A stretch of 64,000 nucleotides of DNA from Strongylocentrotus purpuratus (GCF_000002235.5 NW_022145605.1:36238579-36302578), one strand, 5' to 3'; positions 47,757-58,284 are shown, counted from the first letter of the stretch. Made by a program: numbers and translations. Notes: generated from the letters alone by a model not told the origin.

Positions 47757-48056
47757 TCCGAAATCTGGTATACTTTCAAAGTTCTCGGTGTAGCCGGTGA
47801 TTTTCATTGGGTTGTCGAACGAGCACCCCGCACGCTCCAACTTCTCCCGCAGCGACCGTGCGGAGTCGAAGCTCGCAAGGTCCGGGTCTTGGGGCAAAGC
47901 GATATCGGCCACAGCAGTCGCAAGTTGAACTAGTTTCTGTTTGTTGTACCCTGATGTCGTAACTCCTCTCTTTCTTAAATAATCGGTGAGCTCCTTCACT
48001 GTCCACTGCGAAAACGGCTTGCTGGAACTACAACTCGATGTCGAAGGCGATGCCAT
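47727..48056 (-). CDS. SAP-domain protein, N-terminal exon or truncated ORF
   Basis: 110-codon minus-strand ORF. A Ser-rich start is followed by a SAP motif at about residues 17-50: FSQWTVKELTDYLRKRG then YNKQKLVQLA, a helix-extended-helix DNA-binding module. It ends with ITGYTENFESIPDFGLYDIF. I remember that last stretch from invertebrate proteins combining SAP, SWIM and sometimes YqaJ-exonuclease domains, but could not check. Similarity stops where the THAP exon begins, so TYKMF-stop is probably foreign sequence read from the opposite strand of the THAP donor. The ATG lies 168 bp inside the right inverted repeat; a TGACGTCA site lies about 150 bp upstream at 48207-48214. Confidence 0.65.
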
Positions 48057-48291
48057 TGTAGAAATTAGGGTGAAAAAACGTCGCGGTCGCTAGCAATGGC
48101 TTTGTATGTGTATAGCGTAGCGGGCATGGAAAAACAATGTGGCGACCGTGCCGCACCACGCAAAGCTTGCCCTACGTAGTAACAATCGCTAGGGTGCGAG
48201 GGATTATGACGTCACTCGCATATCATTAGTAAACAGGCCTATTCGTTAATAAAACGACGAATGTCCATTCGTAATAGGTCCATGGGTAGAC

Positions 48292-48960
48292 CCGAAGATG
48301 AAATTAACTAAAAGAATGTTTAGAATGTTCAGCTGTAGATTGTTATTGTTCAAGCTGGCTGAATGGAAAGTACTAACGAAACGTATGCTTAAAAAGCTGA
48401 GTATTTACCATGTTGATAAACAAATAGAAGCTTGCGACCTTACAAAGTTCAAATCAATAGTATTGCCATTTTTACCAAAAATAAGAATGGGACACAAGAA
48501 CCAAATACCGGTTCATGAACGTGTATAGCAGGTCGTACTTAGAAGTCGCGACCATACTGCATAGGGAAGATATTTGCCATTTGGATGAAGAAAAAAAACT
48601 ATTCGATTGGCTATTAAAACTATTTGATTGGCTATTAAAGCTATTCAAGCTATTCGATTGGCGAACCGAGCGGACGTGTCTTGACGGGGCTCTTTCTTGT
48701 TTTTGCAATATTCGTTTTTTTTTTTCATTTTTGATTTTGTACTGTGCTGTTACAGTTGGAATATTTCTGACGATCATTTTCTTGGATTGCAAAGTGGTTG
48801 TTTTTGCTTTAATTTGATCTTGCATTCATCGTGTGATTGACCGATATAATTACTGGATTATATCGAAATATTGTTGTTTATTTGCGGATTAAACACCACT
48901 ATTATTATACAGCACAGGCTTAATCTAAGAGGTCTTCAGCAAATGGATGCAGATAAGATA
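48292..48960. other. Unassigned; satellite-related piece
   Basis: Right flank of the P-like element. 48450-48600 resembles 43020-43080 and the satellite-related region (GCCATTTTTACCAAAAATAA, AAGAATGGGACACAAGAACC). A 12-15-bp unit (CTATTCGATTGG) is repeated at 48598-48662. No gene. Confidence 0.5.
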
Positions 48961-49030
48961 CGACTGACTGATATGTGTATTCTTATTCTTATCTTGCCTA
49001 AAGTTTGAATAGATAACCTACATTTCCAAG

Positions 49031-49720
49031 ATGGCGGCGACCAGTGCAATTTTGGCGCCAACTGATTCTAAAAGGACTAATGATGATTTGGTGGAGAAGA
49101 TTACCTCCAACAATGTCTTTCTGAAAGCTATAAATGACATCGTCAAAAGCTCTTGTCAAAAGGAATTTGTATCCTTCCTAGACACAATTGAAAAGCTAGA
49201 AGGTCGTTTGCTTGAGCTTGAGTCATCCATTGTTGATAAAGACCTAAAGATCAATCACCTCACTCTGAAAGCTGAACAAAAGTCATCACAGATCACTGCC
49301 CTGATTCGGACCTGCGGATCAAGAACAATAATCGCGGAGGTGTTTGCTCGTTCGGCGTTCCTGAGAATAAGAACGAAGATACTACGGCTATTGTGTGCAA
49401 GATCGCTGAGGAAAAGCTTGGAATTCAGCTTCATCCTAGTGCAATTGACAGATCTCACCGAATAGGATCCCCAATCAAACACCAAGCGTCGGCCCGTGAC
49501 CAAGAAACCTTCCACGATACCGGGAACATGAAACCCAGTAGTCATGACAACGACAAATGCGCAAAAAGCGACCTCGTCCAATAATTGTCAAATTTGTGTC
49601 GTACCAAGCTAGGAATGCGGTGTATCTACAACCACGCAAGATGAAAGACACTGGCATATCGATCCATGAAGATCTCACCAAGCACCAATTATATATATAT
49701 ATATATATATATAATTTTTT
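49031..49720 (+). pseudogene. LINE ORF1 (coiled coil plus RNA-binding), frameshifted
   Basis: Starts AAGATGGCGGCG (good initiation context) with MAATSAILAPTDSKRTNDD. The coiled-coil-like region follows at residues 50-90 (FLDTIEKLEGRLLELESSI). The rest is spread over other frames: FGVPENKNEDTTAIVCKIAE, LGIQLHPSAIDRSHRIG (49330-49470), and KKRPRPIIVKFVSYQARNAV then KMKDTGISIHEDLT (49560-49680). This order is the L1-type ORF1 (Transposase_22-like) trimer coil, RRM and C-terminal domain. At least two shifts are present. The fragment stops at an AT microsatellite (49689-49712); no ORF2 follows. Confidence 0.8.
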
Positions 49721-50105
49721 TTGTCTCCAAAGGAAAATGAAGAGGTGTAACTTTTGTATGTAAATGTAAAAGATCATTGGTAAATTTATAAAGACCTATG
49801 TTAAATTATTTTGTTATTTTGTATCCAATGTTATAAATGTACAATTTTTCTTTGAGAGAAATGATTAAAAACCTATGAAAACAAAAAAAGCACAACCAGC
49901 GTTTGCTGTATGAAACGAGGAATCATAGCAAAGTTCTCAAAACATGGACAAGATGGACATAAGATGTCGTTGCACTCCTTCCTGCCACCGGTGCACCGCG
50001 GTGGGAAGACAGTGACTAAGGGAATCAGAGACTTTGAGGACTTAAGAACATTTTGATATTTATTTTCAATCAATATTATGAATACATTTGTACCGAATCT
50101 TTTTA
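49721..50105. other. Unassigned
   Basis: AT-rich segment between two LINE fragments; nothing recognised. Confidence 0.5.
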
Positions 50106-50400
50106 ATGGTTAAATATCCATGCAGTAAATGTAATAAAGCAGTAAGGAAAAACCAAAAGGCCCTTTTATGTACTTCGTGTACAAAATGGGCACATACAAT
50201 ATGTGAAGATATTCCTAAATGCAAATACGATGATACGAATGTATCTTTTGAAAATTGGCAATGTACTGTATGTACTCTGAAACTTTTTCCTTTTGGGAAA
50301 AAGAAGATATCTTTCCCGTAGAAACTCGTCTTGGATGTTCTCATCTTCCGAATATTACACAAGATTCTACTTCGAATGAAGAAAATAGATACAATTGAAT
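50106..50400 (+). pseudogene. CR1-like LINE: PHD-finger N-terminus, interrupted
   Basis: MVKYPCSKCNKAVRKNQ, then LLCTSCTKWAHTICEDI, then NWQCTVC form a C4HC3 PHD finger of the kind found at the N-terminus of CR1-type LINE proteins. A frameshift near 50300 moves the frame to DIFPVETRLGCSHLPN. The ORF is cut at 50404 by element C and resumes at 52068. No stretch downstream carries a reverse transcriptase. Confidence 0.75.
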
Positions 50401-50404
50401 ATAC

Positions 50405-50806
50405 CAAGCGCGTAGCCAGGATTTCATTTTAGGGGGGGGGGGGCGGTAGTGAGCACGCGAAGCGTGCGAATCACTTAAAGAGCGCGCTCCCTAGGGGGGG
50501 GGGGGGGTGGGTGCAGAGAAGGGGGATTCTCCTTTCTCGACCCTTCATCCTTATCTGTATTCAGTCCCCCTCACGCGCAAAGCGCGGAAGTTTTGACGTT
50601 TCATTAATTTATTAGAGAAAGAAGACGATTCGATGTACCGTTCTCGACTCTTAATCCTTATCTGAATTAAGTTTCCTCCCTCCCGCGCACAGCGCGGAAA
50701 CTTTGAAGTTTCTTTAACTTAGGCAACAAAAAAAAATCATTTGGTTGTCCTCGACCGCCCGCTCCTCATTTTCGGGCCGCTCGTATTTTTTTTTTTTTTA
50801 ATTCAA

Positions 50807-50837
<31 letters not shown>

Positions 50838-52067
50838 ATTTTTTTTTTTTTGGTGGGGAGCAATCTTGAATGCCAAACATACCATTTTATGCATTTGCAA
50901 GGATCAAAATGCGTCCCGTTGCCAGTTTGGTCTTTTCAGTACGCAATTAGGTATTTATTAAACTTGCCATTTTTATTTTTCTATGTCAAAATGCCGTTCA
51001 TTCAAATCAGGTTCTGAGCATTCTTAAACTCATTTTAAAGCCCATCTGTACTAGTTTACAGGAGGGATTAGACCACCCTGCATGGTCACTGGACAGGTGG
51101 TTATCTCATCAAATCAGCTCCGAAGTTAATATAAGATAAAGAGGATCATGGGGACCAATGGTCACCGATTAGGCATTTTTTGCTACATAGAGGGCGCAAG
51201 TAGATATAAGTAGTACAATGGAGATTTAAAAGGTGCTGTATTTCAAAGCCCAAAATACTTTCTGTGTTGGTCTTGATATTCATTGTACATTGTACATTGT
51301 ACAACTAGTCTTTTACCATATTAAAGTGTTTTATAGACTTTGTTTGTTTAATGCTTGACAATCCCAATGATTTTTTTTTTTATTTTTTTTTATGGACAAA
51401 AAATTATTTAAAAAAAAAAAAAAATGGAAAAAAAAAAAGACACACAAAAAATGAATTAAAAAAAACAAAAACAAAAACAAAAACAAAAAAAAATCTGCCC
51501 GCCCGCCTCTTCTCCAGAAAAGCAATCGAGGACAACGAAACAATTTTTTTTTTGGCCTTATTAGAGAAAGAAGAAGACTCGAAGTACCGTTCTCGACTCT
51601 TAATGCTTGTCTGAATTCAGTCCCCCCCCCCCCCTCCTCCTGCGTGAAGCGCGGAAGCTTTGACGTATTATTGGACAAAGAAGACGATTCGTTGTACCTT
51701 TCCCGACCCTTAATCCTTATCTGTATTTAGTCCCCCCCCCCCCCCTCTTTCGAAGCGCGGAAGCTTTGACGTTTCATTAAATTATTAGAGAAAGAAGACG
51801 CTTCTTTGTTCCGTTCTCGACTCTTAATCCTTAATTTGAACTCAATTTCCCCCCGTTCCGCGCGAAGCGCGGAAGCTTCGACGTTTCATTAAATTATTAG
51901 AGAAAGAAGACGATCCGTTGTACCGTTCTCGACTCCTTTTCCTTTTTCTTTCTACGTCCTCTTACTTTTTTTCTTCTCTTTCTTTCTCTCTTTTTTTTGG
52001 CCGGCGTTTTTTTTTTTTAGGGGGGGGGGCGACCGCCCCCACCGCCCCCCCCCTGGCTACGCGCCTG
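50405..52067. mobile_element. Element C: hAT-like, with partial arrays
   Basis: Termini CAAGCGCGTAGCCAGG (50405) and CCTGGCTACGCGCCTG (52067) are inverted repeats with one mismatch. Flanking octamers GAATATAC (50397-50404) and CAATATAC (52068-52075) match at 7 of 8. Inside are units of the same family as array B (near 50573, 50688, 51640, 51745 and 51860), long A and T runs at 50780-50850 and 51370-51500, and a pyrimidine tract before the right end. It splits a LINE reading frame, which proves insertion. Confidence 0.88.
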
Positions 52068-52620
52068 CAATATACTTTGTGATTGTTCAAAGGAAAATGC
52101 CATTAAATTAGCATACCTTAACATGAGAAGTTTAAGAAAAATGTCAAACCCCTTTCGACATTTTAGGACTATCCGAAACATGGTTGAATGAGGATTTTTC
52201 AAATCATATGATTTCTATCGATGGTAACAAAATTAAAAGAAATGACAGGGATGCCACTGGTGGTCGTGTATTATGTAACATTAACGAGAAATTTAACTAC
52301 TTAAGAAACACAGATCTTGAAACAAAGGAGCTTGAACTCGTGGTGAGAAATCAAAAGAACAAATAGTAGTTCGATTTGTGTTGGTGTTTTATACAGGAAA
52401 CCTTCCTCCCCCGGTACATTTTTACCGTCCTTGAAGGGAATATTGAGAAAGTAATGTCATTGTCAAATAATATCGTTTTGCTGGGTGATTTCAATCGTAA
52501 TATGAGAAATGATAATACATTGTCTAAAAATGTTGAGGGTATTTTTCAGCTTAATCAGTTAATCAATGCGCCTACACCACTGATCTCATCCGTAGAGAGA
52601 TCAGTGGGCTACACGAGTTA
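52068..52620 (+). pseudogene. CR1-like LINE endonuclease fragment (continuation)
   Basis: Resumes the PHD-LINE: ENAIKLAYLNMRSLRK, then GLSETWLNEDFSNHMISIDG (catalytic Glu), DRDATGGRVLCNI, GVLYRKPSSP, and NNIVLLGDFNRNM. Several frame changes occur and the endonuclease is cut short at about 52600, before the SDH motif. From 52106 onward this is part of the tandem duplication, and the same fragment recurs at 54005-54519. Confidence 0.75.
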
Positions 52621-53496
52621 GTAGGGGTCCAGACAACTCGCCACAAAGACAACCCGCCCCCAAGACAACCCGCCACATCTCGCCACAGTACCCTGGACAA
52701 CTCGTCACGGTCGAGTTGTCCAGGGTGGGGTGCCTTTTCGGACAACTCGCCACACTTTATTCCCCTCGTGATTTCTAGATCTAAAATACCTCATCTTAGA
52801 TGAAATTGTCATATTATGTATTCATTATTCTTTTATAAACTCAGTCATGACAGGAAACATGGAAATTGTGAGTATTTTTAGAGCTGTTCAAAAGAATAAA
52901 GATGATTTTCCTTGCGCTTGCAACAAGACCCGCAACAAGAATCTATTTTCAGATTTTGGACAAACCCAAGGCGTACGACTACGATCGCCGGATAACTTCT
53001 CGATTTTTAAGTTCATTTTTCTGTCTCAGGAAACTTTTTAATGGTAGGAATATGCTGCTATGTATCTTTGGCGTATCTTAACATTCTAATATTACCTTTT
53101 CTCTACCTCAGCAAAATTATCGCTCGCCTACAACTAAAAGATTACACTTGATTGTGCAATCGCTGTGTACTGTTTCTGTGAGCAATGTTTTAATGTTTTA
53201 ATGTTTTAATGGAGAATGATATCAAATGAATTGAAATAAAATGAATTGAATTAAAATGAATTGAACGTTCCATATCCTCTCGAACTCTATCCTGAGGTCT
53301 TCATACTTGAGACGTTTGTCTCTTTCTTTGACGGCGATGTTGATGTCATGGGGAACGGTGACCTCGATGATATTTACTGTGTTGTTGTCCTTCTTGCAGT
53401 TATTATTAGTACTTTTTATTATTGTTGTCATCGTTGTCGTCATCATCATCACCGTCGTCGTTAAATTGTAATCATCATCATCATTATTATTATTAT

Positions 53497-53529
<33 letters not shown>

Positions 53530-54003
53530 AGTAGTACTATATTTCAGTGGGGAATATATTTGTTGTCACTGCCAGGATTACCAAAGAGGTTAAACGAGCA
53601 TTCCTGACATCGCAACCAATTTGGCCGGAAGCACTTTGGGATTGGGTTGGGTGGGGGTGGGGGGGGGGGGAATATTCCAGGGGCAGTGGCGTAATGCGCA
53701 AAAACGTTTTTGGGGCAGAAGAAAAATCTGCATCGCCACCACTCTAATACTCTTTTCACACTTGTTTTGCTTAATCCCATACTTTGCTTATAGCCCCGTA
53801 CTATCCTTAACCCCGGACTAACTTTTTTTGCTTTTCTCACTTCCTAAGCCCCATACTAGCCACAGGGTTTTAGGTATGTACTAACGGTCCGATGAGCATC
53901 CATGGGCCCATGCTAGGGCCCAAGAATGCCGCCTTTGACTGTGGGCAAAAGTGCGAAACTAACCCAGAAAATCTATAGAAATAAACCACATTTCAATTTT
54001 ATT
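52106..54003 (+). repeat. 1.9-kb tandem duplication, copy 1
   Basis: Matches 54005-55901 at a constant offset of 1899 bp (1898 after the G-run). The only difference I found is the G-run near 53660 (12 G here, 11 G in copy 2), apart from the junction bases. Contents: LINE endonuclease fragment, GACAACTCGCCAC-type repeats with a 14-bp-arm palindrome (CCCTGGACAACTCG / CGAGTTGTCCAGGG, 52690-52724), AT-rich sequence, (TAG)n and (CAT)n microsatellites at 53430-53530, and a G-rich CAGTGGCGTAATGCGC segment at 53650-53710. Confidence 0.95.
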
Positions 54004-54004
54004 G

Positions 54005-55395
54005 AATTAGCATACCTTAACATGAGAAGTTTAAGAAAAATGTCAAACCCCTTTCGACATTTTAGGACTATCCGAAACATGGTTGAATGAGGATTTTTCA
54101 AATCATATGATTTCTATCGATGGTAACAAAATTAAAAGAAATGACAGGGATGCCACTGGTGGTCGTGTATTATGTAACATTAACGAGAAATTTAACTACT
54201 TAAGAAACACAGATCTTGAAACAAAGGAGCTTGAACTCGTGGTGAGAAATCAAAAGAACAAATAGTAGTTCGATTTGTGTTGGTGTTTTATACAGGAAAC
54301 CTTCCTCCCCCGGTACATTTTTACCGTCCTTGAAGGGAATATTGAGAAAGTAATGTCATTGTCAAATAATATCGTTTTGCTGGGTGATTTCAATCGTAAT
54401 ATGAGAAATGATAATACATTGTCTAAAAATGTTGAGGGTATTTTTCAGCTTAATCAGTTAATCAATGCGCCTACACCACTGATCTCATCCGTAGAGAGAT
54501 CAGTGGGCTACACGAGTTAGTAGGGGTCCAGACAACTCGCCACAAAGACAACCCGCCCCCAAGACAACCCGCCACATCTCGCCACAGTACCCTGGACAAC
54601 TCGTCACGGTCGAGTTGTCCAGGGTGGGGTGCCTTTTCGGACAACTCGCCACACTTTATTCCCCTCGTGATTTCTAGATCTAAAATACCTCATCTTAGAT
54701 GAAATTGTCATATTATGTATTCATTATTCTTTTATAAACTCAGTCATGACAGGAAACATGGAAATTGTGAGTATTTTTAGAGCTGTTCAAAAGAATAAAG
54801 ATGATTTTCCTTGCGCTTGCAACAAGACCCGCAACAAGAATCTATTTTCAGATTTTGGACAAACCCAAGGCGTACGACTACGATCGCCGGATAACTTCTC
54901 GATTTTTAAGTTCATTTTTCTGTCTCAGGAAACTTTTTAATGGTAGGAATATGCTGCTATGTATCTTTGGCGTATCTTAACATTCTAATATTACCTTTTC
55001 TCTACCTCAGCAAAATTATCGCTCGCCTACAACTAAAAGATTACACTTGATTGTGCAATCGCTGTGTACTGTTTCTGTGAGCAATGTTTTAATGTTTTAA
55101 TGTTTTAATGGAGAATGATATCAAATGAATTGAAATAAAATGAATTGAATTAAAATGAATTGAACGTTCCATATCCTCTCGAACTCTATCCTGAGGTCTT
55201 CATACTTGAGACGTTTGTCTCTTTCTTTGACGGCGATGTTGATGTCATGGGGAACGGTGACCTCGATGATATTTACTGTGTTGTTGTCCTTCTTGCAGTT
55301 ATTATTAGTACTTTTTATTATTGTTGTCATCGTTGTCGTCATCATCATCACCGTCGTCGTTAAATTGTAATCATCATCATCATTATTATTATTAT

Positions 55396-55428
<33 letters not shown>

Positions 55429-55901
55429 AGTAGTACTATATTTCAGTGGGGAATATATTTGTTGTCACTGCCAGGATTACCAAAGAGGTTAAACGAGCAT
55501 TCCTGACATCGCAACCAATTTGGCCGGAAGCACTTTGGGATTGGGTTGGGTGGGGGTGGGGGGGGGGGAATATTCCAGGGGCAGTGGCGTAATGCGCAAA
55601 AACGTTTTTGGGGCAGAAGAAAAATCTGCATCGCCACCACTCTAATACTCTTTTCACACTTGTTTTGCTTAATCCCATACTTTGCTTATAGCCCCGTACT
55701 ATCCTTAACCCCGGACTAACTTTTTTTGCTTTTCTCACTTCCTAAGCCCCATACTAGCCACAGGGTTTTAGGTATGTACTAACGGTCCGATGAGCATCCA
55801 TGGGCCCATGCTAGGGCCCAAGAATGCCGCCTTTGACTGTGGGCAAAAGTGCGAAACTAACCCAGAAAATCTATAGAAATAAACCACATTTCAATTTTAT
55901 T
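54005..55901 (+). repeat. 1.9-kb tandem duplication, copy 2
   Basis: Second copy, with the same content and order. The junction between copies is ...CAATTTTATT/GAATTAGCATACC, whereas copy 2 runs on into TTCGCGGGTCAACTGCCC. The latter is therefore the original right flank and the junction is the new joint. Confidence 0.95.
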
Positions 55902-56235
55902 TCGCGGGTCAACTGCCCCCTCCCCCATCAGTACGCCAGTGCTTCCAGTATCCTTCCATGAATTCCTACCATTAAAAATTATCAAGAGGGAAAAGGACAT
56001 GTACAATGGATAAGGGGGCATTTTAGGGGAACCTGCAAAAAGTGGGGGCACAGTGCTCCCCCCGCCCCCACCAACGAAGAATGCCGCCTCTGACGAAACT
56101 AACCCAGAAAATCTAGAAATAAACCACATTTCAATTTTTATTTCGCGGGTCAACTGCCCACCCCCTTCCCCCATCAGTACGCCAGTGCTTCCAGTATCCT
56201 ACCATTAAAAAAAATCTGAGACAGAATGCTGCAGC
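55902..56235. repeat. Local direct repeat of the CCCAGAAAATCTA segment
   Basis: ACTAACCCAGAAAATCTA...TTTCGCGGGTCAACTGCCC and CATCAGTACGCCAGTGCTTC occur at 55856-55955 and again at 56097-56200. The CAGTACGCCAGTG motif resembles hAT-like ends. No gene. Confidence 0.7.
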
Positions 56236-56550
56236 TGTTAAAGACCTAGAGTCTTGATCTAAATACCGTATCTCAATGATCTTGCGATCGTACGCCTAAT
56301 TCGGTTTGTCAAATATTATTGTTGCAAGGGAAATCAGCTTTATTCTTTATTTTTGTAATGACTGTGTTCATAAAAGAATGATGAATACATAAAATGACAA
56401 TTTCATCTAAAATGAGGGATTTTAGATCTAGAAATCACGAGGGGGAAAAAAGTGTGGCGAGTTGTCCGAAAAGGCACCCCACCCTGGACAACTCGACCGT
56501 GGCGAGTTGTCCAGGGTATTGTGGCGGGTCGTCTTTGTGGCGAGGTTAGG
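56236..56550 (-). repeat. Inverted, diverged copy of 52622-52990
   Basis: The reverse complement matches the GACAACTCGCCAC region of the duplicated unit through its AT-rich continuation (CCCCTCGTGATTTCTAGATC, GATGAAATTGTCAT, GACAAACC...GGCGTACGA). It also carries the palindrome ACCCTGGACAACTCG...CGAGTTGTCCAGGGT (56484-56518). A ~50-bp block is absent relative to the other copy. Confidence 0.8.
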
Positions 56551-56883
56551 TTTAAAAAAAGACGCCACTGCACTCGGCCAGCGCATTCTATTCTGGGATC
56601 TCACATCAAATTTCGAGGTCACTTAGGTCTACTCACTGAATTTCTAGTTGCACCCATTTGGTCATTTAAACGACGAGTCTTTGATCCGTGCACGAGAGTA
56701 CCTACTAGTGATTTGTCGAATAAAACCCACACGATCCATCAGCCTTTAGTTATGTTATAGGTCTAGAGGTAAGTTAATTCCATAAAATATGGTAAATTGC
56801 AAAACACAACAAGTGTGCCTAGCCCTAAGCCTTGGCTTGGGACAGTGACGTGCTAGGCATGACAAGGGAAGGGGTAACTCCGA
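56551..56883. other. Unassigned
   Basis: No gene or repeat recognised. Confidence 0.5.
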
Positions 56884-58207
56884 GAAGCTCCAACACCCGC
56901 GCCGCAGGCGTCTGCGGCGCCGGTGTTGGAGCTTCCCGAGTTTAGTAGACAAGGGGTAGACCGAATTTTCCGTCTCATTTTTCGTTAGCCTCTTATTGGG
57001 GTAGGGTCAGCTCTCTCTTTAGAGACGGAAGCCGACTATACGCATTCCCTTGCTAACACCATGGCCATTGATTTATTGCCATATTTTTATGCCCCGAAAA
57101 TCCCCCCAAATGTCATTTTACCTCGTGCATGTTGATCTATTGTATGATGGTGTGACCAAAGTTCGCTTTCTCTAAAAATCGGTAAGATTTCGAAAATCTG
57201 ATATCACTAATGGAAAGAGGATCACAAAATTACCCAGAAACGAAATTGTGAAAATATTGACAAAAGATCGGCAAATTTTCAACTTACCGATAGATCTAAG
57301 TTACTTTCTAAGGCCAGGGTCTGGAAATCTTCATTTTGAGAGCAGAAATCCTCAAAATTGTAAGTAAAAAGTGGCACCAACTGATTGTATGTTATCTTGC
57401 CTTGCAACTCGTGATATATTTTTGATGAATCACATTTTTTGATAAATCAACTGTAAACCCCCATGCGTGAAGTTAGGTCTCGTTACTTTTATGACTTTTT
57501 TAGATGCAGCGCGCACATACGATCGGACATCGAATTTTTAGATCGCGATATCTTCGAAATCCTTCGACGATAAATTTTCTAGTTGAACCAAGCTGTAGTA
57601 AAAAACTTTGCCATCCATTTGGTAATAGATCTAATTGAAATGAATAAATTTGTGTAGAATATGAGAAATCATAGATCGAACATCACATTTTGTAATAATA
57701 TGTTCTAAAATGTCCGCGAGCTTTGGTCACCCCTTCATAAATAAGGCCTAGATTTCTAGATCTAGGCTATAATAAATCGGTTCCACTTACAAACTTGACT
57801 GAAATAATCAGTTTAATGGTCCCTTTTTAGGAAATTATGGGTCAAAATCGAAATCCATGTTAAAATACGTCTTGCAAGATTTTTAGGGACCATGAAACTG
57901 ATTATTTCAGTCAAGTTTGTAAGTGGAACCGATTTATTATAGCCTAGAGTCTAGGCCTAATTTACAATATAACATGCACGAGGTAAAATGACATTTGGGG
58001 GGATTTTCGGGGCATAAAAATATGGCAATAAATGGCCATGGTGTTAGCAAGGGAATGCGTATAGTCGGCTTCCGTCTCTAAAGAGAGAGCCGACCCTACC
58101 CCATTAAGAGGCTAACGAACGAAAGAGATGGAAAATTCGGTCTAGACAAGGGGCAACTCGAGAGACAGTCCAGGAAGCTCCTGCGGCGCCGGTGTCGGAG
58201 CTTCCTG
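56884..58207. repeat. Nested palindromes / large inverted repeat
   Basis: Three levels. (1) A GC-rich hairpin at 56884-56935 (GAAGCTCCAACACC...GGTGTTGGAGCTTC), with a related one at 58170-58207. (2) Arms 56945-57133 and 57971-58160, inverted and about 90 percent identical (GACGGAAGCCGACTATACGC; GGGGGGATTTTCGGGGCATA). (3) An inner hairpin with ~80-bp arms, 57740-57829 and 57883-57966 (CGGTTCCACTTACAAACTTG), around a 53-bp loop. Non-coding; a foldback-type element is the simplest reading. Confidence 0.85.
57140..57735 (+). repeat. Direct repeat X, copy 1
   Basis: Matches 58285-58925 in direct orientation (landmarks AAACCCCCATGCGTGAAGTT, GATGCAGCGCGCAC, TTAGATCGCGATATCT, CTAAAATGTCCGCGA). Identity is roughly 85 percent by eye, with a 160-bp insertion in the second copy. 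Confidence 0.85.
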
Positions 58208-58284
58208 GAGTAGACAAGGGGTAGCTAGATCTAGACCCTAGACCGAAAGCTTCAGTCATGATATCGATGGTTGGTCCGCTGAGA

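Larger units (their letters stand above)
47240..48243. mobile_element. ~1-kb unit with 20-bp TIRs carrying THAP and SAP ORFs
   Basis: AATAGGCCTGTTTACTAATG at 47240-47259 and its exact reverse complement at 48224-48243 enclose two converging ORFs (THAP on plus, SAP on minus), each starting about 170-290 bp inside its own terminus. No TSD is evident, and the right repeat lies only about 40 bp inside the right end of the P-like element. So these repeats may be a separate nested element or subterminal repeats of the P-like element. Two 5' gene ends meeting in the middle look like an internally deleted derivative of a two-gene transposon. Confidence 0.65.
43626..48284. mobile_element. P-like DNA transposon, split by element B
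   Basis: Left terminus CATGGACCTATCACGGATGG and right terminus (reverse complement) CATGGACCTATTACGAATGG are ~31-bp inverted repeats with three mismatches. A perfect 7-bp duplication, GGTAGAC, flanks it (43619-43625 and 48285-48291). CATG termini, a 7-8-bp TSD and an internal THAP domain fit the P superfamily. Without element B it is about 1.73 kb, too short for a P transposase (~750 aa plus introns), so it is internally deleted. Confidence is high for the element and moderate for the superfamily. Confidence 0.75.
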
